Source of the DNA: Pauljensenia sp902373545
Lineage (GTDB): Bacteria; Actinomycetota; Actinomycetes; Actinomycetales; Actinomycetaceae
Assembly (NCBI RefSeq): GCF_041432775.1
Contig: NZ_JAPWAG010000027.1
Span: 1 to 30,714, forward strand
Length of the DNA stretch: 30,714 nt
Direction: 5' to 3'
The position numbers and the translations under genes are program-made. Positions 6,385-14,633 of this stretch are shown here, one piece after another. The notes beneath the pieces were generated by a model that had not been told where the DNA came from, ran no database searches, and saw only the letters and a list, made by a program, of their open reading frames with translations. Within the stretch, counting starts at the first letter, position 1. The number at the start of each line of letters is the position of its first letter.

Positions 6385-6469
6385 AACGAAACGGCAGTTA
6401 TCCACCTCACATGCCCATTTTTACCCGGATTATCGCGAGTTACAGGCCATTCATGCCACCCTTAGTGGT

Positions 6470-8581
6470 ATGGAAACTCGACCTGGTAAGGCGTACCCGC
6501 TGGGCGCCACATTTGATGGAACCGGCACGAACTTCGCGATCTACTCGTCGGTCGCCACCGCAGTCACGCTGTGCCTGCTCGACGACGATCTCAACGAAAT
6601 GCGCATCCCTATGACCGAGGTGGACGCCTACGTGTGGCACGTGTACGTGCCGCAGGTGCGCGCGGGCCACCGCTACGGCTACCGCATCGACGGGCCGTGG
6701 GATCCGGCTAACGGCCTGCGCTGCGACTCCTCCAAGCTTCTCCTCGACCCCTACGCCAAGGCCATCGAGGGACAGCTCAAGGATTCTCTCGACCTTCTCT
6801 CCTACCAACCAGACGACCCCCTCAGTCTCAAGGGCGGAGACTCCGCCAAGGCAACCATGCACTCCGTCGTCGTCAACCCCTTCTTCGACTGGGAGGGCGA
6901 CCGCAGCCCGGGGCACGACTACTCGGAGTCGATCATCTACGAGGCGCACGTCAAGGGCATGACGATGCGCCACCCCGACGTCCCCGAGGAGCTGCGCGGC
7001 ACCTACGCCGGCATGGCGCACCCGGCGATCATCGAGCACCTCACGAAGCTCGGCGTCACCACCGTGGAGCTCATGCCGATCCACCAGTTCACCAACGACA
7101 CGACGCTGCAGGCCAAGGGCCTGTCGAACTACTGGGGATACAACACGATCGGCTACTTCGCGCCGCATAACGCCTACGCGGCCACGCAGGAACCCGGCGC
7201 TCAGGTGTCCGAGTTCAAGGCGATGGTCAAGGCCCTGCACGCCGCCAACATCGAGGTCATCCTCGACGTGGTGTACAACCACACGGCCGAGGGCAACCAC
7301 ATGGGCCCCACCCTGTCCTTCCGAGGCATCGATAACCCGTCGTACTACCGCCTGGTGGACGGGGATCGTAAGCATTACTTCGACACGACGGGCACGGGTA
7401 ACTCCCTGCTCATGAGCTCCCCGCAGGTCCTCCAGCTCATCATGGACTCGCTGCGCTACTGGGTGACAGAGATGCACGTGGATGGCTTCCGCTTTGACCT
7501 CGCCTCCACGCTGGCCCGTCAGTTCGCCGAGGTCGACCGGCTCTCCGCTTTCTTCGACCTGATTCACCAGGACCCGGTCGTCTCGCAGGTCAAGCTGATC
7601 GCCGAGCCGTGGGACGTGGGCGCCGACGGCTACCAGGTTGGCGGCTTCCCGCCCCTGTGGTCGGAGTGGAACGGCAGGTATCGCGACACGGTCCGCGACT
7701 TCTGGCGTGGAGAGTTCTCCTCGCTGCCAGACTTCGCCTCCCGCCTGGCCGGCTCCTCGGACCTGTACGGGACGACGGGCCGCAAGCCCATGGCGTCGAT
7801 CAACTTCGTCATCGCGCACGACGGATTCACGCTGCGCGACCTCGTGTCCTACAACGAGAAACACAACGAGGCCAACGGCGAGGGGGGCGCGGACGGGGCG
7901 AACGATAACCGCTCGTGGAACTGCGGCGCCGAGGGCGACACGGACGACGAGGAGATCATCGAGCTGCGCTACCGCCAGCAGCGCAACTTCCTGACGACCC
8001 TCATGTTCTCCCAGGGTGTGCCGATGATCGCCCACGGTGACGAGATGGGCCGGACCCAGCGCGGTAACAACAACGTCTACTGCCAGGACAACGAGCTGTC
8101 GTGGATCGACTGGGATCTGGACGAGCACGACCACGAGCTCCTCCAGTTCACGCGCCACCTCATCCACCTGCGCCGCGATCACCCGGTCATGCGTCGGCGC
8201 CGCTTCCTCGAGGGGCCGGCCAAGCGTGGCGGCGAATCCGAACTGGGCGAAATCGAGTGGTTCACTCCCGCTGGCACGCACATGACGGAGGAGGAATGGA
8301 ACCAGCCGTGGGCACGCTCGACGATGGTCTTCTACAACGGAGACGCGATCCGAGAGCCCGACGCCGACGGTCGCCCGATCCTGGACGATGATTTCCTCCT
8401 GCTGATCAACGCGGCGCCCGAACCCGTCAACTTCACACTTCCGGACGCCAAGTACGGGCAGGTGTGGCACACGGTGGTTGACACTGCGGGCGAGGATGAG
8501 GACCGCGACTACCTGTCGGGCGACACCGTCCATGTAGGGCCGCGTACCGCGCTCATCCTGCGTAATCCGCGCGGACTGTAA
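6470..8581 (+). CDS. glgX: Glycogen debranching enzyme GlgX
   Basis: The 703-residue protein is an isoamylase-type GH13 enzyme that hydrolyses alpha-1,6 branch linkages in phosphorylase-limit glycogen, in the cytoplasm. The N-terminal PGKAYPLGATFDGTGTNFAI block is the CBM48 domain start typical of GlgX. The catalytic domain shows DVVYNH (266-271), GFRFDLAS with nucleophile Asp343, LIAEPWD with Glu379, and FVIAHDGFT with His450-Asp451. Length fits the family. The start codon follows directly on the N-terminal homology, but I see no Shine-Dalgarno sequence or well-placed -10 box, so the initiation signal is unclear. A 697-codon open frame on the opposite strand is a shadow. Together with the alpha-glucosidase at 324-2069 it points to active alpha-glucan use. 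Confidence 0.95.
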   Translation: METRPGKAYPLGATFDGTGTNFAIYSSVATAVTLCLLDDDLNEMRIPMTEVDAYVWHVYVPQVRAGHRYGYRIDGPWDPANGLRCDSSKLLLDPYAKAIEGQLKDSLDLLSYQPDDPLSLKGGDSAKATMHSVVVNPFFDWEGDRSPGHDYSESIIYEAHVKGMTMRHPDVPEELRGTYAGMAHPAIIEHLTKLGVTTVELMPIHQFTNDTTLQAKGLSNYWGYNTIGYFAPHNAYAATQEPGAQVSEFKAMVKALHAANIEVILDVVYNHTAEGNHMGPTLSFRGIDNPSYYRLVDGDRKHYFDTTGTGNSLLMSSPQVLQLIMDSLRYWVTEMHVDGFRFDLASTLARQFAEVDRLSAFFDLIHQDPVVSQVKLIAEPWDVGADGYQVGGFPPLWSEWNGRYRDTVRDFWRGEFSSLPDFASRLAGSSDLYGTTGRKPMASINFVIAHDGFTLRDLVSYNEKHNEANGEGGADGANDNRSWNCGAEGDTDDEEIIELRYRQQRNFLTTLMFSQGVPMIAHGDEMGRTQRGNNNVYCQDNELSWIDWDLDEHDHELLQFTRHLIHLRRDHPVMRRRRFLEGPAKRGGESELGEIEWFTPAGTHMTEEEWNQPWARSTMVFYNGDAIREPDADGRPILDDDFLLLINAAPEPVNFTLPDAKYGQVWHTVVDTAGEDEDRDYLSGDTVHVGPRTALILRNPRGL

Positions 8582-8587
8582 AACGTG

Positions 8588-8642
8588 GGGTCATCTCGAG
8601 ACGTTGCAGGGAACACGTACCCGCTACTTATCGAGATGACCC
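8588..8642. repeat. 55-bp imperfect palindrome downstream of glgX
   Basis: A perfect 12-bp inverted repeat (8588-8599 and 8631-8642; GGGTCATCTCGA and its complement) continues inwards with 8 of the next 13 positions matching. It begins 6 bp after the glgX stop codon and could serve as a terminator without U-tract, an operator or a small mobile repeat. Confidence 0.6.
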
Positions 8643-8681
8643 TGCGCGGCGCGTCTGTAACAAAAGAGAAGGTGACACCCG

Positions 8682-8687
8682 TACGAT
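8682..8687 (+). promoter_or_regulatory. -10 box of a probable leaderless promoter (DUF3000 gene)
   Basis: TACGAT ends exactly 7 nt before the GTG start codon at 8695, the spacing expected if transcription begins at the start codon. No Shine-Dalgarno sequence is possible in that gap. The -35 region is weak. Confidence 0.55.
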
Positions 8688-8694
8688 CTAAATC

Positions 8695-9249
8695 GTGAAT
8701 GAGAACGCGGTGCCCGAGGAGTTCATTCGGGCTCTGCTGTCCCTGCGACAGGCCTCCCACCTGCCGCATATCCTCCTCGAGGAGGTGCCTCCGCCTCGTC
8801 GGCTGGCACCTTTTACAGCTGCGCTCGCGATGCGCACGATCGACGAGGACGCAGCTGGACAGCCTCTGTCGACTGGTCGCATGGTCGTGCTGCACGACCC
8901 TGTGGGTCAGCTCGGCTGGAACGGAACGTTCCGCGTCGTCAGTCAGATGCGCACCCAGGTGGACTCCATCATGGCCGTCGATCCGATGCTGTCGGAAGGC
9001 GTGTGGGGTTGGATGCTTGATTGCCTTGACGGCTCGGGCGCTGGTTTCCATGACATCACGGGCACGGTCACGCGTGAGATGAGCGAGGCATTCGGGGGGC
9101 TGGAGCTGCGAGGCTCCTCTCTGTTTGTCGAGGTCCGCGCTTCGTGGACGCCCAACAGTGAGTACCTTGGGGAGCATCTATTCGGGTGGGCGGACGCTAT
9201 GCGTAAGACGGCTGGCATCATCCCTACCCGTCACCTCGAAGGAGTTTGA
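8695..9249 (+). CDS. DUF3000 family protein
   Basis: The 184-residue protein matches the actinobacterial DUF3000 family as I know it: N-terminal alpha-helical LLSLRQA segment, then RLAPFTAAL, GRMVVLHDP, and a WGWMLDCLD region near residue 105. There is no signal peptide or membrane segment; the function is unknown. It uses a GTG start at 8695, supported by the leaderless -10 box. Its TGA directly abuts the GTG of the ribonuclease D-like gene, so the two form an operon, an arrangement that recurs in actinobacteria. Confidence 0.85.
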   Translation: MNENAVPEEFIRALLSLRQASHLPHILLEEVPPPRRLAPFTAALAMRTIDEDAAGQPLSTGRMVVLHDPVGQLGWNGTFRVVSQMRTQVDSIMAVDPMLSEGVWGWMLDCLDGSGAGFHDITGTVTREMSEAFGGLELRGSSLFVEVRASWTPNSEYLGEHLFGWADAMRKTAGIIPTRHLEGV

Positions 9250-10494
9250 GTGCTGGTGAATAATGGCGGCGGCTTGCCGCAGGGCGATACGGATAATCCG
9301 GAGCTTATCGCGCAGCCGCGTGGGGGTACCCCCGCCGTCATTGATACCCGCCGGGAGCTCGAGCAGGCCGCGCGTGCGCTCGCCGCGGGATCGAGCCCGA
9401 TTGCGTTGGACGTGGAGCGCGCGCAGGGGTTTCGTTACGGCGCGGACCCGTATCTGGTGCAGATTCGCCGTGAGGACGTCGGCACTTTTCTGATTGATAC
9501 ACACGCGTTGCCTGATCTGTCGGTGTTGCAGCCGGGGGTTGAGGATGTGTGGCTGCTGCACGATTGTTTGCAGGATTTGCCAAATCTGCGCCAGGTTGGC
9601 CTGCATCCCTGCGCTCTCTTCGACACGGAGATCGCCGCCCGCCTCATTGGACTGGAACGTTTCGGCCTGGCGGCCGTCGCCGAGCAGGTGCTTGGCCTGG
9701 GTCTGGTGAAGGATCATCAGGCCTCGGATTGGTCGGTGCGTCCTTTGCCGAAGGAGTGGCTACGCTACGCGGCCCTGGACGTGGAGCTGCTGACCGAGCT
9801 GTATTACCGCCTGTCCAAGCGCCTGGATCAGATGGGCCGTTGGGAGTGGGCGCAGCAGGAGTTCGCTTACGCGCTCAGCGTCGCCCCGCCGACCGCTAAG
9901 CAGGATCGGTGGCGCTCGCTGCCGGGTGCGGGCAAGATTCGTTCGCGCCGAGGCTTGGGGGTCCTCAAGGCACTGTGGGAGACTCGCGAGTCGATCGCCC
10001 GTCGCATCGACATGTCGCCGGGGCGCCTGGTGCGTAACGCGGCGCTGGTGCGCGCGGCGTCGAATCCTCCTCGTAATAAGCGCGCCCTCATGTCTATCAA
10101 CGAGTTCCGCTCCCCCGTCGCACGCCAGTACGAGGATGAGTGGATGCGTGCGCTCGCGTCCGTGGCCTCGATGACGGAGGATGAGCTGCCGCCCAAGCGC
10201 AAGCCCGTGCAGCCCGGTTCGATCCCGGAGCCGCGCCAGTGGGCTCGTATTGACGAGGCCTCGGCTGCGCGTCTGGGTATCGTTCGCGGTGCAGTCGCCT
10301 CGGTGGCGTCGGGTCTGGGGCTGGCGCCCGAGGTGGTGTTGGCTCCGCAGGTGCAGCGCTACCTCGCGTGGGCTCCGCTGGATCCTTCGCGTCCCTCTGG
10401 TGACGAGGTCGAGGAGCGCATGGTGACGCGCGGGGCCAGGGATTGGCAGATCGACCTGACTCTCGATCCGGTCTGCGACGCGCTGGGCGTCTGA
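9250..10494 (+). CDS. Ribonuclease D-like 3'-5' exonuclease with HRDC domain
   Basis: The 414-residue protein has a DEDDy exonuclease domain: Exo I IALDVER (Asp54, Glu56), Exo II LLHDCLQDLPNL (Asp109) and Exo III YAALDVELL (Tyr173, Asp177). These bind two metal ions for 3'-5' trimming of RNA ends such as tRNA precursors. An HRDC domain follows (about residues 230-310), and a C-terminal extension of about 100 residues ends the protein. The GTG start follows the DUF3000 stop codon without a gap, suggesting translational coupling. Structured RNA is the usual substrate in the family, but DNA has not been excluded by anything visible here. Confidence 0.88.
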   Translation: MLVNNGGGLPQGDTDNPELIAQPRGGTPAVIDTRRELEQAARALAAGSSPIALDVERAQGFRYGADPYLVQIRREDVGTFLIDTHALPDLSVLQPGVEDVWLLHDCLQDLPNLRQVGLHPCALFDTEIAARLIGLERFGLAAVAEQVLGLGLVKDHQASDWSVRPLPKEWLRYAALDVELLTELYYRLSKRLDQMGRWEWAQQEFAYALSVAPPTAKQDRWRSLPGAGKIRSRRGLGVLKALWETRESIARRIDMSPGRLVRNAALVRAASNPPRNKRALMSINEFRSPVARQYEDEWMRALASVASMTEDELPPKRKPVQPGSIPEPRQWARIDEASAARLGIVRGAVASVASGLGLAPEVVLAPQVQRYLAWAPLDPSRPSGDEVEERMVTRGARDWQIDLTLDPVCDALGV

Positions 10495-10544
10495 GACGTC
10501 CGTTCGATCTGGCACCCGCGTGTTGTGCGTGGAGCCTACGAGAA

Positions 10545-10589
10545 AGCCCCGGAATGCCTGGTCCTGGAGGACCACAGGCACCCGGGGCT
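10545..10589. terminator. Bidirectional terminator between the RNase D-like gene and dxs
   Basis: AGCCCCGG (10545-10552) pairs with CCGGGGCT (10582-10589), and the interior (TGCCTG, GGTCC/GGACC) extends the helix to a TCCA-type loop. On the minus strand it is followed by TTTCT. It ends 8 bp before the dxs stop codon. Confidence 0.8.
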
Positions 10590-10597
10590 GACGTGTG

Positions 10598-12499
10598 TTA
10601 GCGCGCTGAAACCGCATTCACGAGGGCGCGCGCCGAGGCCTCGATGCCGTCCGCGTCGTAGCCGAAGTCCGCGATCATCTGGGCGCGGTCGCCGTGCTCC
10701 GGGAAGTTCTGGGGCGCGCCCAGGCAGTGCACCGGCGTTCCAGCTTCCGCGAGGGCGTCGCGCAGGGCCCATCCGAATCCTCCGCGGACGATACCGTCCT
10801 CGACGGTCAGAACCGCGTCGTATCCGTCGGCCATGTCCGCAAGATCGGAGGAGATGGGCAGGAGCCAGCAAGGGTCCACGACCGTGACGGCCAGGCCGTC
10901 AGCCGCGAGCCGACGCGCGGCCTCGATGGCGTCGGGGGCGCACGCGCCGGTTCCCACGATCAGCAGCTTTGCCGAGGAGCCGGCCCCGGCCTCGTCAAAG
11001 AGGACGTCCACTCCCCCGACGCTGCGCAGCGCGGGCATCGGCTCGGGCAGGGGTCCCTTACGGTAGCGCAGGACCGTGGGGGCGTCGTCAACGTCGAGGG
11101 CCTGGCGCAGCTGGGCGCGCAGGGTGTCCTCGTCGCGCGGTGCCGCCAGACGCAGCCCCGGGATGAGCGAGCACATCGCGATGTCCCACACGCCGTTGTG
11201 GGATGCGCCATCCGCGCCCGTGATGCCGGCGCGGTCGAGGACAACGGTGACGCCCGCCTTGTGCAGCGCCACGTCCATGAGCAGCTGGTCGAAGGCGCGA
11301 TTCAGGAAGGTCGCGTACAGGGCCACGACGGGGTGCGCGCCCTCGTAAGCCATGCCGGCGGCGGAGGCGATCGCCTCGGCTTCCGCGATGCCCACGTCGA
11401 TCACGCGACGCGGGTATTCCTCATGCATGGGGCCAAGGCCCACCGGCTGCATCATCGCGGCCGTGATGCCTACGATGTCGGTGCGCTTCGAGGCCTGGGC
11501 GCAAATTTCGTCGGCGAAGACGCCGGTCCAGCCGAAGCGTTCAGGGGCCACGGGCAGGCCGGTCTCCGGGTGGATTGGGCCGACGGCGTGGAAGCGGTCC
11601 GCGATGTCCTTTTCGGCGGGCTTGTAGCCGCGGCCCTTCTCGGTGATCATGTGGACGATCACCGGCTCTTCGAGGGTGCGGGCGCGCCGGAAGGCCGTCT
11701 CGACGGCGGCGATGTCGTGGCCGTTGACGGGACCGATGTACTTGAGCCCCAGGTCCTCGAACATGACCTGCGGCATGAGCGCGTCCTTGATGCCGGACTT
11801 GAGCCCGTGCAGCGCGTCGTAGGCGGCGCGCCCGGGCGTGCCGTGGCTGAGGAGGTGCTGCTTGCCCCAGGCCAGTGCCTTCTCGTAGCCGGCGGAGGTA
11901 CGCAGCGCGTCGAGGTGATCGGCCAGGCCGCCGATGGTCGGAGCGTAGGAGCGCCCGTTGTCGTTGACGACGATGACGATGCGACGATGTTTCGAGGCGG
12001 CGATGTTATTCAAGGCCTCCCACGCCAGCCCACCCGTGAGCGCGCCGTCACCGATGACGCCGACCGTCCACGTGCGTTCCCCGCGCCGGTGCTTCTCGCG
12101 CGAGATGCCGTCCACCCAGGCCAGGGAGGCCGAGGCGTGGGAGGACTCCACGACGTCATGCTCGGACTCGGCGCGCGAGGGATAGCCGGACAGACCGCCC
12201 GGGCAACGCAGCGAGGAAAAGTCCTGGCGGCCGGTGAGCAGCTTGTGCACGTAGGCCTGGTGGCCCGTGTCGAACACGATTGTGTCCTGGGGAGAGCGGA
12301 ACACGCGGTGCAGGCCGATCGTCAGCTCGACGACACCCAGGTTGGGCCCCAGGTGCCCGCCCGTGCGCGATACGTTGTCAATCAGAAAGGCGCGAATCTG
12401 CGCCGCCAACTGATCCAGCTGTTCCCGCTCGAGGCGACGCAGCTCCCGAGGGGTGGTACAGCGCGACAACAGGTCACGCGTGCTTAGTGCTCCAGACAT
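10598..12499 (-). CDS. dxs: 1-deoxy-D-xylulose-5-phosphate synthase
   Basis: The enzyme joins pyruvate and glyceraldehyde 3-phosphate with thiamine diphosphate, the first step of the MEP isoprenoid pathway. Visible features are SRTGGHLGPNLG, FDTGHQAYVHKLLTGR, the ThDP motif VIGDGALTGG with VVNDN, LGLKYIGPVNGHD, and the transketolase-like C-terminal half (HGFL-type segment read as DGASHNGVWD, RYRKGP). The frame opens at 12529, but I place the start at the ATG 12497-12499: TACACT (12507-12512) ends exactly 7 nt upstream, and the N-terminus then agrees with the family (633 residues). An opposite-strand frame of almost 600 codons is a shadow. Confidence 0.95.
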   Translation of the reverse strand: MSGALSTRDLLSRCTTPRELRRLEREQLDQLAAQIRAFLIDNVSRTGGHLGPNLGVVELTIGLHRVFRSPQDTIVFDTGHQAYVHKLLTGRQDFSSLRCPGGLSGYPSRAESEHDVVESSHASASLAWVDGISREKHRRGERTWTVGVIGDGALTGGLAWEALNNIAASKHRRIVIVVNDNGRSYAPTIGGLADHLDALRTSAGYEKALAWGKQHLLSHGTPGRAAYDALHGLKSGIKDALMPQVMFEDLGLKYIGPVNGHDIAAVETAFRRARTLEEPVIVHMITEKGRGYKPAEKDIADRFHAVGPIHPETGLPVAPERFGWTGVFADEICAQASKRTDIVGITAAMMQPVGLGPMHEEYPRRVIDVGIAEAEAIASAAGMAYEGAHPVVALYATFLNRAFDQLLMDVALHKAGVTVVLDRAGITGADGASHNGVWDIAMCSLIPGLRLAAPRDEDTLRAQLRQALDVDDAPTVLRYRKGPLPEPMPALRSVGGVDVLFDEAGAGSSAKLLIVGTGACAPDAIEAARRLAADGLAVTVVDPCWLLPISSDLADMADGYDAVLTVEDGIVRGGFGWALRDALAEAGTPVHCLGAPQNFPEHGDRAQMIADFGYDADGIEASARALVNAVSAR

Positions 12500-12506
12500 G
12501 ACTTCT

Positions 12507-12512
12507 AGTGTA
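12507..12512 (-). promoter_or_regulatory. -10 box of a probable leaderless dxs promoter
   Basis: On the minus strand TACACT is separated from the dxs ATG by 7 nt (AGAAGTC), placing the transcription start at the A of the start codon. It decides between the two candidate starts of dxs. No strong -35 hexamer is visible at 17-18 bp. Confidence 0.6.
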
Positions 12513-12632
12513 GATGCCCAGCGTCTCACCTACAGATCAAATTAGGGGTGCATCGGCTTGCGATGTACGCAGGGCCTTGGCACGCGCATTAAGATAGAGG
12601 TATTGGTTCGCCATACCGCTCAAGGAGGCACT

Positions 12633-14633
12633 ATGTCCGTCACCGTCGCACCTCACGGCCTGTGGAAGTCCCCGATCACGGGCAACTCGTTCACTGCCCG
12701 CTCCGTTACTCTCTCCCAGGTCCGCGTCGACGGTCCGGACACCTACTGGGTGGAGGGGCATCCGCTTGAGGGCGGGCGTGGGACGCTCCTGCGCCGTCGG
12801 GGCACCGGTGAGACGGGAGAGGTCTTGCCGCTGATCGACGGTGTGCGCTTGGCTGACGTCGGCACGCGCGTCCACGAGTATGGCGGGAAGGCCTACGCGG
12901 TTCACCACGGGGTCATCGTCTTTTCCGACCGCAGCGACGGGCGTGTCTATGCCTTTAACACGTCGGAGCCTCGCCGCGGCGTGCGCCCCCTGACGACCCT
13001 GTCCAAGGTCCGCTACGGCGACTTCTGGATCGCCGACGAGCGTGACCTGGTGTACGCGGTCGCCGAGGATCACTCGGGTGAGGGCGAGCCCGTCAACTCG
13101 ATCGTAGCGATCCCCCTCGACGGCTCGGCGGCGCGCGACGACGCGGCGATCGTCCCGGTCTTTGGCGGCACGGATTTCGCGCAGGCTCCCACGGTCTCCC
13201 CGGATGGCACGAAGCTGGCGTGGCTTTCGTGGAACCACCCGAACATGCCGTGGACCTATTCGCAACTGCACGTCGCATCCCTGACCTTCGAGGGCCGCAT
13301 CGACCGGGAGGTCGTCCTGGTCGACCAGCCGGGCGTGTGCGTCTACGAGCCGCGCTGGACCCTGGACGGGGAGCTCATCCACGTGGATGATTCCTCCGGC
13401 TGGGCGAACCTGTACCGCACCCAGGGCTTCACGTGGAGGGACGGTGAGGACCCCAACGAGTGGACGTCGCGCCTGCGCACCCGCGCCCTGCACCCGGGCA
13501 AGCGTGCATTCTCGCACCCGCACTGGCACCTCGGCCTGCACTCCTTCGACAACTTCGACAACGACTACCTGGTGTGCTCGTGGGCCGAGGATCAGGTGTG
13601 GCACATCGGTACGGTGCGCATTGACAACGGCATGGCCGAGGAGTGGGCGACCGGCTGGTGGCCCATCGGTAACGTTGCCGCCGCGGATGGCCGCGTCGTC
13701 TTCCTCGCGGACTCCGCGACGCACACCCCCGCGATCATCGAGGTGTCGCGCGGCAAGACGAAGGTACTGCGTCCCTCGTCCGAGGCCGAGGTCCCCACAG
13801 CCCTGGTCTCCACCGCTGAGATGATCTCGTGGAAGACCTCGGACGGCGAGGAGGCGCACGGCTTCTACTACGCGCCCGTGAACCCCGACTATGAGGCCCC
13901 CGAGGGCGAGCTTCCCCCGCTCATCGTCAACGTGCACGGCGGACCGACCAGCTCGGTGCGCCCCGGCCTCCAGGTCCCGTTCCAGTACTGGACCAGCCGC
14001 GGTTTCGCCGTCCTGGACGTCAACTACCGAGGCTCGACATCCTTTGGCCGTGCCTACCGCGAGCGTCTGAACGGCAACTGGGGCGTCATGGACGTGCAGG
14101 ACTGCGTCGACGGTGCCCGGTACCTCATCGATCTGGGCCGCGTCGACCCGACGCGCGTCGCGATTCGCGGCCGTTCCTCAGGTGGCTTCGCGGTGCTCAA
14201 TGCGCTCGCTTCCTCTGAGGTGTTCACGGCGGGTGCTTCGTTCTTCGGTATCGCGGACCTGGCGAAGCTGTCCGCGACGACTCACAAGTTCGAGTCGCAC
14301 TACGACCGCATCCTGTTGGGCACCGACGACATGTCGGATCCGGTGTGGGCTGATCGCTCGCCGATTAACCGCGTCGCGCACATCAAGGCTCCGCTGCTAC
14401 TCCTGCAGGGAACCGATGACGCGGTCGTGCCCCCCGAGCAGGCCGAGGAGATGTACGAGGCGTTGCGCCAGGCCGGCAACGCTGTCGCCCTCAAGCTCTA
14501 CGAGGGTGAGGGCCACGGCTTCCGTTCGGCTCAGAACATCAAGGACGCCTTGCTCTCGGAGCTGTCCTTCTACCGCACCGTGTGGGGCATCGCCACCGAT
14601 ACCCCCATTCACGTGGAGATCGCGAACCTGTGA
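12633..14633 (+). CDS. S9 family (prolyl oligopeptidase-type) serine peptidase
   Basis: The 666-residue cytoplasmic protein has an N-terminal beta-propeller-like region (about 1-400) and a C-terminal alpha/beta-hydrolase domain beginning near PPLIVNVHGGPTSSVRP. The catalytic triad can be placed: Ser515 in GRSSGG, Asp596 in GTDDAVVP and His628 in GEGHGF. The family cleaves short peptides, acting as dipeptidyl- or acylaminoacyl-peptidase; which one is open. The frame extends upstream to 12558, but AAGGAGG at 12622-12628, 4 nt before the ATG at 12633, fixes the start. Its stop overlaps the ClC start (GTGA). Confidence 0.9.
   Translation: MSVTVAPHGLWKSPITGNSFTARSVTLSQVRVDGPDTYWVEGHPLEGGRGTLLRRRGTGETGEVLPLIDGVRLADVGTRVHEYGGKAYAVHHGVIVFSDRSDGRVYAFNTSEPRRGVRPLTTLSKVRYGDFWIADERDLVYAVAEDHSGEGEPVNSIVAIPLDGSAARDDAAIVPVFGGTDFAQAPTVSPDGTKLAWLSWNHPNMPWTYSQLHVASLTFEGRIDREVVLVDQPGVCVYEPRWTLDGELIHVDDSSGWANLYRTQGFTWRDGEDPNEWTSRLRTRALHPGKRAFSHPHWHLGLHSFDNFDNDYLVCSWAEDQVWHIGTVRIDNGMAEEWATGWWPIGNVAAADGRVVFLADSATHTPAIIEVSRGKTKVLRPSSEAEVPTALVSTAEMISWKTSDGEEAHGFYYAPVNPDYEAPEGELPPLIVNVHGGPTSSVRPGLQVPFQYWTSRGFAVLDVNYRGSTSFGRAYRERLNGNWGVMDVQDCVDGARYLIDLGRVDPTRVAIRGRSSGGFAVLNALASSEVFTAGASFFGIADLAKLSATTHKFESHYDRILLGTDDMSDPVWADRSPINRVAHIKAPLLLLQGTDDAVVPPEQAEEMYEALRQAGNAVALKLYEGEGHGFRSAQNIKDALLSELSFYRTVWGIATDTPIHVEIANL

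Noticed and set aside
6398..6406. TTATCCACC, one mismatch from a DnaA box
   Set aside because: Single site with no cluster of boxes, no AT-rich unwinding element and no dnaA/dnaN genes; it is not an origin.
6440..8533. 697-codon open frame on the - strand opposite glgX
   Set aside because: GC-bias shadow: His/Arg/Val-rich translation without family motifs, while glgX on the other strand has all catalytic motifs.
10694..12487. 597-codon open frame on the + strand opposite dxs
   Set aside because: Same kind of shadow; dxs motifs are complete on the minus strand.
12537..13937. 466-codon minus-strand frame opposite the S9 peptidase gene
   Set aside because: The peptidase has a ribosome binding site and catalytic triad; the opposite translation shows no recognisable domain.
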